NCBI GenBank assembly: GCA_947476275.1
Contig: CANJPQ010000013.1
Coordinates: forward strand, 1-64,000
DNA length: 64,000 bases
Source of the DNA: Fidelibacterota bacterium
Lineage (GTDB): Bacteria > Pseudomonadota > Alphaproteobacteria > Rhodospirillales > Rhodospirillaceae
Reading direction: 5' to 3'
In this document: one piece after another, positions 8,243 through 15,623 of the stretch
Layout of the letters: each line of letters starts with the position of its first letter
Numbering within the stretch: the stretch's first letter is position 1
Notes under the pieces: model-generated
Database searches by the model: none
What the model saw: the letters and a program-made list of their open reading frames with translations, nothing else
Told to the model about the DNA's origin: nothing
Program-made: the position numbers and the translations under genes

Positions 8243-9409
8243 TTAGGCCTTGATGCCGCGGATCAGCGGCGTGTTCGGGACTTCGACGACTTTCATGCCG
8301 CTCTTCTTAAACTCGGCCGGGAAGTCGATGCGATGCCAATCGGCGTACCAATCCTCATGGTTCCAACGGTAGTTGTACCACAGGGTGTACTTGCCCTTGA
8401 CGGTTTCGGGGTTCTTGTTGTCGTCGGTCGGCGAGAACACGCCGCCTGGACGCAACACGCGGCCAACTTCCTTGATGATGGCTTGCGTGCCCGTGTAGTT
8501 CACTTCGTGGAACAGCAAGTTCGAGACAACGATGTCGAAATGGTTGTCCGGGAACTTCGTGTCTTCCGCCAGACGCTGCACGTAATTGACGGCGATGCCG
8601 TTGTCGGCCGCCTTCATATGCGAGTAGCGAACCATCGGACCACCGATGTCCAAGCCCCACACTTCGGCTTCCGGGAAACGGCGCTTCATCGAGCTGGCGA
8701 ATTGGCCGATCGACGTGCCGATATCGAGAATGCGCTTCACCTTTCCGTCTGCCGGGGTCATGGCGTTGCCCGCCATGCCGATGTGAGCGCCGTCCTGGTA
8801 GTTGCGGTCGACGTAGGCGCCCCAGTTGGTGCCGCAGTCGTACATGTGACCGGCGAACTCATCACCGACGTAGCCGCCCGGCATCGAGTGGATTTCGTGG
8901 GCGGTGTATTCCGGGATCACCATCTTCGGATTCAGCTCGAGCGAGCCCGGCCCGAGCTTGTCGGCCTTTTCCATCTCCGTCAGGTACTCGTCGGCGTGCT
9001 GATGGTAGTAGTCCTGCACCATCTTGTACTTGAGTTTCTGATGGCTCGTGCGAGCGCGGCAGGTCATCGCGATCAGCGGATCCTTGTCGATCAGGGCAAC
9101 AGCCTCACCCCAACTCATCGGCTTCTTCGGATCGATCTTCTTGGCGGAGAGCAGCTCGATGGCGCGTTGTTCGGCGGCACGCTCCAACTCCTGGCCGCGC
9201 CAAGTGTAGATGCCGGAGTAGAAGTCGCCCTTGCTCTCCATGTCCAGTTCGGGCTGACGGGCGTAGATGCCGTCATAGCCGCGCTTGGCGAGACGCTTCA
9301 CGACGTCAGCGGCCTCGGCGCGATTGGCGGACAGCGAGGCCACTGCGGAGGCAGTGACGGCCGCCGTGGTGTATTGGAAGACTTGGCGTCGATTCATCCA
9401 GAACTTCAT
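8243..9409 (-). CDS. SAM-dependent methyltransferase-fold protein with apparent Tat signal peptide
   Basis: A 388-residue protein. Residues 5-12 read MNRRQVFQ, a twin-arginine-like motif, followed by an Ala/Thr/Ser-rich hydrophobic stretch and a likely cleavage site after AEA at residue 33, so export by Tat is predicted. Residues about 34-220 form an unfamiliar domain ending in P..VIPEYTAHEIHSMPGGY (about 163-180). Residues 227-360 form a class I methyltransferase with motif I ILDIGTSIGQF, acidic LDIG and PDNHFDIVVSNLLFHE. Export would be odd because SAM is cytosolic; either the signal is a retained anchor or the protein has another job. It lies 21 bases after a small gene; the pair is paralogous to 62174-63738. 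Confidence 0.75.
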   Translation of the reverse strand: MKFWMNRRQVFQYTTAAVTASAVASLSANRAEAADVVKRLAKRGYDGIYARQPELDMESKGDFYSGIYTWRGQELERAAEQRAIELLSAKKIDPKKPMSWGEAVALIDKDPLIAMTCRARTSHQKLKYKMVQDYYHQHADEYLTEMEKADKLGPGSLELNPKMVIPEYTAHEIHSMPGGYVGDEFAGHMYDCGTNWGAYVDRNYQDGAHIGMAGNAMTPADGKVKRILDIGTSIGQFASSMKRRFPEAEVWGLDIGGPMVRYSHMKAADNGIAVNYVQRLAEDTKFPDNHFDIVVSNLLFHEVNYTGTQAIIKEVGRVLRPGGVFSPTDDNKNPETVKGKYTLWYNYRWNHEDWYADWHRIDFPAEFKKSGMKVVEVPNTPLIRGIKA

Positions 9410-9430
9410 GTGTGTTCTCCCGAAACCTGA

Positions 9431-9829
9431 TTAAAGGGCTTTTTTGACGGTCGGATCGGGCACGTCGATCGATGCGCCGTAGTGGATGGTGCCCATCACT
9501 TTGAATGGATCGTAGAGTTCCGTAACGAAGGTATCGCGGGCCTTCTTCAGCTGCGCCTTCTCGGCTTCCGTCGGAACGTACTTCTCGATCATGTCGCGCG
9601 TGACTTTGCCGTTCTTCTCCATCAGGATTTCGGTGATGGCGATGCGGCGCTGCAGCGCCCAGACGTTGGCGCCGAGCGCCATCATCGAGGTGAACATTGC
9701 ATCGACCGTCGGCGCCATGCCCTCGTTGCTGGTGAACACGGCGGCGTCGTAGTCGGCTTCGACAAACGGCGCGGCATAGGTCTCGTGATTGGTTTGCAGT
9801 TTGGATTTTACGATTTTCTTTTCGGCCAT
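9431..9829 (-). CDS. Small helical protein, partner of the adjacent methyltransferase (unknown family)
   Basis: A 132-residue soluble protein of no recognised family. The central part (about 40-95) reads as amphipathic helix: VDAMFTSMMALGANVWALQRR, then TEILMEKNGKVTRDMIEKYVP. The same ungapped pattern is seen in the small gene at 63367-63738, which likewise precedes a methyltransferase. No signal peptide or membrane segment is seen. The start ATG has a good Shine-Dalgarno (GGGGAG) about 9 bases upstream. It lies first in a two-gene transcript, so a subunit, regulator or chaperone role for the methyltransferase is inferred. Confidence 0.7.
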   Translation of the reverse strand: MAEKKIVKSKLQTNHETYAAPFVEADYDAAVFTSNEGMAPTVDAMFTSMMALGANVWALQRRIAITEILMEKNGKVTRDMIEKYVPTEAEKAQLKKARDTFVTELYDPFKVMGTIHYGASIDVPDPTVKKAL

Positions 9830-9975
9830 CGATAGAGACTCCCCAAGAGAAGAATGATACTAGGTTAGTCTCTGCACAGCGCCCGGTCCACGCCGACGTG
9901 GGCATAAGCGCGCCAACGAGTCTCATGCGTATCGCTTATAAGTGCCCATCCGATCTACATTTTTAGGGGTTTGCC

Positions 9976-10470
9976 ATGCTGCGCCTGCTCACACGTCTCG
10001 CTGTTGTGACGCTAGCGGTTGTGATCGGGGCTGGGGGTGCGTCCGCCCAGAGCGCCGCCCCCACGGCCGCTGAGGTCGCCAAGGCCAAGGATGAAATCTG
10101 GGCCAAGGAACTTGCGATCTATGCCGGGCGGGCGAAGGGGGATGTGACCTACTACTACAACAACGCCTCGCCGGACTTCCTGGCCTGGACCTATGGCACC
10201 CCGAAGCCGTTCCAGAACGACAATCTGGCCAAGGCGCGCACCACGATGAAGGGCCAGGACAAGGAGAAGATCGACACCGCGTTCCGGGATTTCTCCCTGC
10301 ATGGGGACACGGCGATCATCTATTACGTGAATCACCGCACCATGCTGCCGAACGGCACGCCGGTCGATCAGACCTTCGATAACATCCACGTCTGGGTGCG
10401 CGACGGCAACGACTGGAAGGTGTTGGCCTCGATGTCGCGCCTGAACGACAAAGCTAACGACAAACCCTAG
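9976..10470 (+). CDS. Secreted NTF2-like (SnoaL/DUF4440-type) protein
   Basis: A 164-residue protein with a clear N-terminal signal peptide (LTRLAVVTLAVVIGAGGASAQS, probable cleavage after SAQ or ASA). The mature part has the cystatin-like cone pattern of SnoaL/DUF4440 proteins: helices with KDEIWAKELAIYAGRA, a middle SPDFLAWTYG segment and the strand pair DTAIIYYVNH...VWVRDGNDWKVLASMSRL. Such proteins are hydrolases, isomerases or binding proteins, so the function is open. It is divergent from the small-protein/methyltransferase pair. Its stop codon shares a CTAG tetranucleotide with the converging OGT-type gene. Confidence 0.75.
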   Translation: MLRLLTRLAVVTLAVVIGAGGASAQSAAPTAAEVAKAKDEIWAKELAIYAGRAKGDVTYYYNNASPDFLAWTYGTPKPFQNDNLAKARTTMKGQDKEKIDTAFRDFSLHGDTAIIYYVNHRTMLPNGTPVDQTFDNIHVWVRDGNDWKVLASMSRLNDKANDKP

Positions 10471-12467
10471 ACCGCCTTCAGCGCCGTGTAGAACGCTTGG
10501 GCGAAGCCGGCGACGTCGCAGACGGTCGAGGCTAAGAAACGTTGGCGCAAGTCGGCGCGCAAGGCAGCGCGCGCCGTCTGATCCGCTGCAAGCGCTTTGG
10601 CCTTGGCAACGAGATCGTCGACATCCACGGCCACGCCTTCCGGATAGCCGCCGTGGGTCAGATGCGCCGTGGCGTGACGCCCGCAAAAGCGATTCCCGGT
10701 CACGGTCAGCACCGGGACGCCCATCAGCAGCGCTTCGCAGGTGGTGAGCCCGCCGGAGTAAGGCGTGGTGTCGAGGATCGCGTCCACCTCGGCATACTGC
10801 GCGAGGAACAGTTCGTGGGGGCCGCCGGTACGGAACATGAGCCGTTCCGAGCCGATGCCCGCATCCACGAACAGACGGGTGATCCGGGCCTGACGCGCGT
10901 CGTCGGCGAGCATGTGATTGTTCAACACAAAGCGCGCGTCGGGGATCGCCTTGAGCACCGCAGCCCACAGGGCGACGGACGCGGGGCCGATCTTGGTGAC
11001 TTCACTGAAACAGCCGAAGGTGATGCCGCCGGTGTTCGGCGCCGGCGCCACGGGTGGCGCATAGTCTGGCGCGCGATAGCAGATGTAGTCCGGCGCGAAG
11101 CGCACAACGCGTTCGGTGTAGTAGCGGTCGTCCTGCGGCGGCGTGTGGATCGCATCGCCGAGAAGCGCGTCGATGGTTTTGAGGCCGCGCGTGTCGACAT
11201 AGTCGCCCCAGGCGACTTGCTTGGGCGCCGGCCGTAGCGCAAAAGCGGGCAAACGATTGTGGGGCGCGTGGCCGGAGAGGTCGATCAAGATATCGATCTC
11301 ATCGCGTGCAATCAGTTCCGCCAATTGGACAGTCGACAGCGCGCGAACGTCGCGCCAGGCATCCGCCGCCGCGCGGAACGACGCGGTGTGGGCGTCGGGT
11401 TTGGCGGTGGTCGAATAGCAGGTGAGATGCCAGGCCGCACGATCGCGCGCCTCGAACACCGGCAGCGCGAAGAACAGCATGGCGTGGAAGCGGAAATCGC
11501 CGGACACCACGCCGAGACGCAAAGGGCGCGCGGCGGCGCGCGTGCGCGGCGCGGCGTCGGGGAACATGGCGCCGTAGGCAAGATGTTCGCGAAACAGATC
11601 TTCGCGCGAGGTTTCCGGTGTGTAGTGCAGGCACATGAGAAGGCTGGAGCGGATCGCGGCGAGGTCGGGCTTGATGTCGAGCACGGCACGGCGATGTGCC
11701 GCGGCATCCATGCTGCCGTCGTCCACCAGGTCGGCGAGGCCAACATAGGCCGGCACGAGATCGGGATTGAGCGCGATGGCGCGCCGGAAAGCCGCCTCCG
11801 CCTCGCCCTTGCGGCCGGTCTCGCTCAGCACCACGCCCAAGTTGGCGTGCGCTTCGGCGTGGGAGGGGCGCAAGTCGATCGTGCGGCGGAAGGCAGCCTC
11901 CGCGGCGTCGAGACGCCCCGCGGCGTGCAGCGCGTTGCCGAGATTGAAGCGCAATTCGGCAGATTTCGGTGCGTGGGCGACCGCTTCGATCAACACCGTT
12001 GCAGCCCCTTCCACGTCGCCTTGCGCCTTCATCAAGACGGCGAGGTTGTTGTAGGCCGCGACATGGCCGGGCTTGAGCGCAATGCAGCGCTGATAGCTCG
12101 CCGCCGCGGCCTCGATCTCGCCGGCCTTTTGCTGCGCGTTGGCGAGGTTGAAGATCAGATCCGGTTCGTCAGGTGCTGCGACCTGCGCCCGGGTGAGCAC
12201 GTCGAGCGCCTCGCTGCTACGACCCTGCGCAAGCAAGCTGTTCCCAAGAGTATTGAGCACGAACGGGGCTTCACCGCCGGCGACGATCGCCCGGCGGGCG
12301 AAGCCTTCCGCGGCGACAGGATCGCCATCGTCCAGCGCCAAGACCGCAAGAAGATTGAGCGCATCGGCATTGCGGGGCGTTGTCGCCACCACCTGAGTAG
12401 CAAGCGTGACGGCGGCGTCGCGATTTCCCGCTTGGTAGAGCGCAATCGCGCGCGCGAGATCGGACAT
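10467..12467 (-). CDS. TPR-containing O-GlcNAc-transferase-like protein (SPINDLY/GT41 family)
   Basis: A 666-residue protein. Residues about 1-275 hold seven or so tetratricopeptide repeats (for example AEAHANLGVVLSETGRKGEAEAAFRRA). The remainder is a GT41 catalytic region: RLGVVSGDFRFHAMLFF (with the His typical of the N-terminal catalytic lobe), IDILIDLSGHAPHNRLPAF, KQVAWGDYVDTRGLKTIDALL, FGCFSEVTKIGP and DTTPYSGGLTTCEALLMGVPVLT. The family transfers GlcNAc or another sugar to Ser/Thr of proteins. It is the third TPR-glycosyltransferase in 8 kb, suggesting protein glycosylation; the acceptor is unknown. It lies downstream of the MsbA-type gene on the same strand, separated by a palindromic repeat. 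Confidence 0.87.
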   Translation of the reverse strand: MSDLARAIALYQAGNRDAAVTLATQVVATTPRNADALNLLAVLALDDGDPVAAEGFARRAIVAGGEAPFVLNTLGNSLLAQGRSSEALDVLTRAQVAAPDEPDLIFNLANAQQKAGEIEAAAASYQRCIALKPGHVAAYNNLAVLMKAQGDVEGAATVLIEAVAHAPKSAELRFNLGNALHAAGRLDAAEAAFRRTIDLRPSHAEAHANLGVVLSETGRKGEAEAAFRRAIALNPDLVPAYVGLADLVDDGSMDAAAHRRAVLDIKPDLAAIRSSLLMCLHYTPETSREDLFREHLAYGAMFPDAAPRTRAAARPLRLGVVSGDFRFHAMLFFALPVFEARDRAAWHLTCYSTTAKPDAHTASFRAAADAWRDVRALSTVQLAELIARDEIDILIDLSGHAPHNRLPAFALRPAPKQVAWGDYVDTRGLKTIDALLGDAIHTPPQDDRYYTERVVRFAPDYICYRAPDYAPPVAPAPNTGGITFGCFSEVTKIGPASVALWAAVLKAIPDARFVLNNHMLADDARQARITRLFVDAGIGSERLMFRTGGPHELFLAQYAEVDAILDTTPYSGGLTTCEALLMGVPVLTVTGNRFCGRHATAHLTHGGYPEGVAVDVDDLVAKAKALAADQTARAALRADLRQRFLASTVCDVAGFAQAFYTALKAV

Positions 12468-12481
12468 TTCTAAATCCCACC

Positions 12482-12524
12482 CATGATCTTATCCGAAAAC
12501 CGGCATCCACTTTCCGGGATCATG
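12482..12524. repeat. Dispersed palindromic repeat of alphaproteobacterial type
   Basis: CATGATC (12482-12488) and GATCATG (12518-12524) flank an inner imperfect repeat (CCGAAA...TTTCCGG) around ACCGGCATCCAC. The whole resembles a palindromic element I know as very abundant in Rhizobiales genomes (consensus like GATCATG...CGAAAA...CCGGTTTTCGG...CATGATC). Here it lies between the MsbA-type stop and the start of the OGT-type gene. It may limit read-through or stabilise mRNA ends. Copy number in this genome cannot be seen from one window. Confidence 0.6.
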
Positions 12525-12526
12525 CG

Positions 12527-14296
12527 CTAATCCGCCGCCGCGGCATGAGAGGCAAACTGCAACGCCTGCAGGCGCGCATAGAAACCGCCGGACGCGAGCA
12601 AGGCCGCGTGGGTACCGGTTTCGACCACGCGGCCTTTGTCGATGACGACGATCTGATCCGCCCCTGCAACCGTCGAGAGGCGGTGCGCGATGACGATGGT
12701 GGTGCGGCCCTGCTTCAGGCGTTCGAGCGCGCCTTGCACTTGGCGCTCGGTCTCGGCATCCAGGGCGCTGGTGGCTTCATCGAGCAACAGAATGGGTGCG
12801 TTCTTGAGAAGCGCGCGGGCGATGGCGAGACGTTGCCGTTGTCCGCCGGACAGGCTTTGGCCACGCTCTCCGACGTAGGTGCCGTAGCCTTCGGGCAGAG
12901 CGGAAATGAAGTCATGGGCGCCGGCCGCGCGGGCGGCGGCTTCGACATCCGCGTCGCTGGCATCGCTGCGGCCGAAACGGATGTTCGCCGCCACCGTGTC
13001 GTCGAACAGCAACGCATCCTGACCGACCAGGGCGATGGCGTCGCGCAGGGAGCCGAGCGTGACGCCGTGCAGCGACTGCCCATCGATGGTGACCGTGCCT
13101 GCGGTGGGATCGTAGAAGCGCGGAATGAGGTTGAGCACCGTGCTCTTGCCCGCGCCGGACGCGCCGACCAGCGCAGTTGTTTTACCGGCAGGCGCGGTGA
13201 AGCTGAGCCCGTCGAGCACCGTCACGGCGCCGTCGTAGGAGAAATGCACGTCGGACATCTTCACTTCGCCGCCGGAGATTTTCAGCGGCACGGCGTCCGC
13301 GGCGTCTTGCAACTGCGGCGGTGTGTCGAGAACGGCGAACAGCCGTTCCGCGCCCGCAAGGCCTTCGTTCACCTGGGCGTTCGCGTTGGCCAGGGCCTTC
13401 ATCGGACGATACGCCGACAGAAGCGCGGTGATGAAGGAGAAGAACGCGCCGGCCGACGTGACGCCGTTGATCACGCGCCAGCCGCCGTAAACGATGACGA
13501 CGGTGACGGCGACGCCGCCGAAGGTTTCCATCAGCGGGCTCGAGACCGCTTTGACGCGTTCCGCCTTCACGATCAGATCGCGGATGGCGCGGGTGAGCGT
13601 TGCGGCACGAGACGCTTCGTAGGCCTCGAGGCGATAGGCTTTCACAAGCCTGATCCCCGACAGGCTTTGCTCTATCAACGTCATCAGCGCGCCAGTCTGG
13701 GCTTGGGTATTCGCGGTGACTTTGCGCAAGCGCCGCCCCAAGCCCGTCACGGGAATGACCGTGGCCGGAAAGGCAACGAACGCGATCGTGGCGAGCAGCC
13801 AGTCTTGATAGAACATCACGCCGATCAGCAGCACGATCGACAGGCTTTCACGGCCCAGGCCCGTGAGTGCCGTTGAGACCGCAAGGCGCATGGCGTTGAT
13901 GTCGGTGGTCAGCCGCGAGATCAGCGTTCCGGTGCGATGCGCGGCGAAGAAGGCGAGATCCATTTGCAGCAGGTGGCTGTACAGCCGGTTCTGCAGGTCG
14001 GTGAGGATGGTCTGGCCGACCCGCGTCATGATCATGGTCTGGCCGTAAGCGGCGATCCCCTTCACCGCAAAGCTCGCGAAGACGGCCAGCCCCACCGGCC
14101 ACAACAGATCGGCGCGGCGCTCGACAAAAATGCGGTTGACCACCGGGTCCATCAGCCACGCGAGTGCCGCCGTGGACGACGCCACCAGCGCCATGCAGCA
14201 GCTGGCGAGGATGAACGCGCCGGCATAGGGCTTCACCGCTTCCCGCAGGAGGCGGCGCAGGGCCGTGGGCTGCGGCGATGAATTTGGATCCGGCAT
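12527..14296 (-). CDS. MsbA-type ABC exporter, fused permease and ATPase (lipid A/lipid flippase family)
   Basis: A 589-residue half-transporter. Residues about 20-310 form the six-helix ABC exporter membrane domain. Residues about 345-585 form the ATPase with Walker A VGASGAGKSTVLN, Q-loop LVGQDALLFDDTVAANI, signature LSGGQRQRLAIARAL, Walker B ILLLDEATSALD and the H-loop VIAHRLSTV. The chosen ATG at 14296 gives the usual MsbA length; the open frame extends upstream without stop but with no matching sequence. MsbA homologues flip lipid A-core, and the divergent neighbours are sugar-nucleotide genes, which fits a lipid A or glycolipid substrate. Family membership is certain, exact substrate inferred. 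Confidence 0.85.
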   Translation of the reverse strand: MPDPNSSPQPTALRRLLREAVKPYAGAFILASCCMALVASSTAALAWLMDPVVNRIFVERRADLLWPVGLAVFASFAVKGIAAYGQTMIMTRVGQTILTDLQNRLYSHLLQMDLAFFAAHRTGTLISRLTTDINAMRLAVSTALTGLGRESLSIVLLIGVMFYQDWLLATIAFVAFPATVIPVTGLGRRLRKVTANTQAQTGALMTLIEQSLSGIRLVKAYRLEAYEASRAATLTRAIRDLIVKAERVKAVSSPLMETFGGVAVTVVIVYGGWRVINGVTSAGAFFSFITALLSAYRPMKALANANAQVNEGLAGAERLFAVLDTPPQLQDAADAVPLKISGGEVKMSDVHFSYDGAVTVLDGLSFTAPAGKTTALVGASGAGKSTVLNLIPRFYDPTAGTVTIDGQSLHGVTLGSLRDAIALVGQDALLFDDTVAANIRFGRSDASDADVEAAARAAGAHDFISALPEGYGTYVGERGQSLSGGQRQRLAIARALLKNAPILLLDEATSALDAETERQVQGALERLKQGRTTIVIAHRLSTVAGADQIVVIDKGRVVETGTHAALLASGGFYARLQALQFASHAAAAD

Positions 14297-14309
14297 GCGC
14301 TGACTTAAC

Positions 14310-14377
14310 GCGGGCGATTCGCCCTTGTCCAGCAAGGGCGGGAATTGCCTCGCCCGCGCCGAACGGTTAGGTTCGGC
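14310..14377. repeat. Nested inverted repeats between divergent msbA-type and aminotransferase genes
   Basis: Three perfect inverted repeats are packed into 68 bases: GCGGGCGA (14310-14317) with TCGCCCGC (14350-14357); inside it GCCCTTG (14321-14327) with CAAGGGC (14333-14339); and GCCGAAC (14358-14364) with GTTCGGC (14371-14377). They occupy the divergent intergenic region. They may be operators or structure in the leader of either transcript; no T-run follows. Confidence 0.5.
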
Positions 14378-14467
14378 GAAGGTTGCGTGACCGGATCGAA
14401 CGCTGGGGCCGCGACGCGCGGCCCGAGCCGCCCTGCCCGCGTTCTTTAACCCTAAGGCATTGTTTTG

Positions 14468-15619
14468 ATGCGAGATTTTGCCGAGGCGCCGGTCACCGAC
14501 CGTCCCGTCGCCTTCATCGACTTGCAGTCCCAGCGCGCCCGCATCGGCGCGCGCATGGACGCAGCGATTGCGCGCGTGCTGGCCCATGGCGCTTTCATCA
14601 TGGGGCCGGAAGTGGCCGAGGCCGAGCGCCGGCTGGCCGCCCATTGCGGCGCCAAGCATGTTGTGACCTGCTCCAGCGGCACGACCGCAATGATCATGGC
14701 GCTGATGGCGAAGGACGTGGGCCGCGGCGACGCCGTGTTCGTGCCGTCGTTCACCTTCACCGCCACCGCCGAGGTCGCAGCGCTCGTGAATGCCACGCCG
14801 GTGTTCGTGGACGTGCACGCCGACACCATGTGTATGGACGCGAACAGCCTGGAACGCGCCGTGGCGGTCGCCAAGCAGACCGGTTTGCGCCCGGCGTGCG
14901 TGATCCCGGTGGATCTGTTCGGCCAGCCCGCCGATTACGACGCGATCGGCGCAGTGGCAAAGGCCCACGGCATGTGGATCCTGGACGACGCGGCCCAGAG
15001 CTACGGCGCGACGTACAAGGGCCGAAAGCTCGGCACAGTCGCCGACATCACGGCCACCAGCTTCTATCCGTCCAAGCCGCTAGGCTGTTACGGCGACGGC
15101 GGCGCGGTGTTCACCGACGACCCGGAGGTCACCGAGCGCCTGACCCAGGTGCGCGTGCACGGGCAAGGCAAGGACCGCAACGAGAACGTGCGCATCGGAC
15201 TCACCGCGCGCTTCGATTCCATTCAGGCAGCGGTGCTGATCGAGAAGCTCAACATCTTCGATGCGGAGATCACGGAGCGCAACGCCGTCGCCGCGCGCTA
15301 CGATGAAGCGCTGAAGGACTTGGTACAAACACCGCATGTGCCGAAGGACTGCACATCGGTTTGGGCGCAGTACACCATCCGCACGCCGCGCCGAGATCGC
15401 ATCGTGGCGGCGCTGAAGGACAAGGGCGTGCCAACCAACGTGTTCTACCCGAAGCCGATCCACGTGCAGGCGCCCTATCGCGGTTACCCGGTGGCGGGCA
15501 ACGGCCTGCCGGTGACGGAAGAGCTGGCTCATGATGTCGTCAGCTTGCCGATGCACCCCTATCTGACGCCGGCGGAACAGGACCGCGTGATCGCGGCCTT
15601 GCGCACGGCCCTTCGCTAG
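14468..15619 (+). CDS. DegT/DnrJ/EryC1/StrS-family PLP aminotransferase (sugar-nucleotide; GnnB/WbpE-like)
   Basis: A 383-residue PLP enzyme. Recognised motifs are VAFIDLQSQRARIGARMD at the N-terminus, SSGTTAMIMAL (about 69-79), PSFTFTATAEVAALVNATPVFVD, the cofactor-binding ILDDAAQSYGA (Asp173) and SFYPSKPLGCYGDGGA with the Schiff-base Lys203. Such enzymes aminate keto-sugar nucleotides. The next gene encodes a Gfo/Idh dehydrogenase that could supply a 3-keto sugar, so the pair may work like GnnA/GnnB (UDP-GlcNAc to a 3-amino derivative for lipid A) or WlbA/WbpE (uronic-acid analogue). The ATG at 14468 is preferred over a TTG three bases upstream. Confidence 0.85.
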   Translation: MRDFAEAPVTDRPVAFIDLQSQRARIGARMDAAIARVLAHGAFIMGPEVAEAERRLAAHCGAKHVVTCSSGTTAMIMALMAKDVGRGDAVFVPSFTFTATAEVAALVNATPVFVDVHADTMCMDANSLERAVAVAKQTGLRPACVIPVDLFGQPADYDAIGAVAKAHGMWILDDAAQSYGATYKGRKLGTVADITATSFYPSKPLGCYGDGGAVFTDDPEVTERLTQVRVHGQGKDRNENVRIGLTARFDSIQAAVLIEKLNIFDAEITERNAVAARYDEALKDLVQTPHVPKDCTSVWAQYTIRTPRRDRIVAALKDKGVPTNVFYPKPIHVQAPYRGYPVAGNGLPVTEELAHDVVSLPMHPYLTPAEQDRVIAALRTALR

Positions 15620-15623
15620 ACCC

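Noticed and set aside
14297-14968. Upstream extension of the MsbA-type reading frame by more than 200 codons
   Set aside because: The extension overlaps the aminotransferase gene in antisense, and the exporter family starts at the ATG at 14296.
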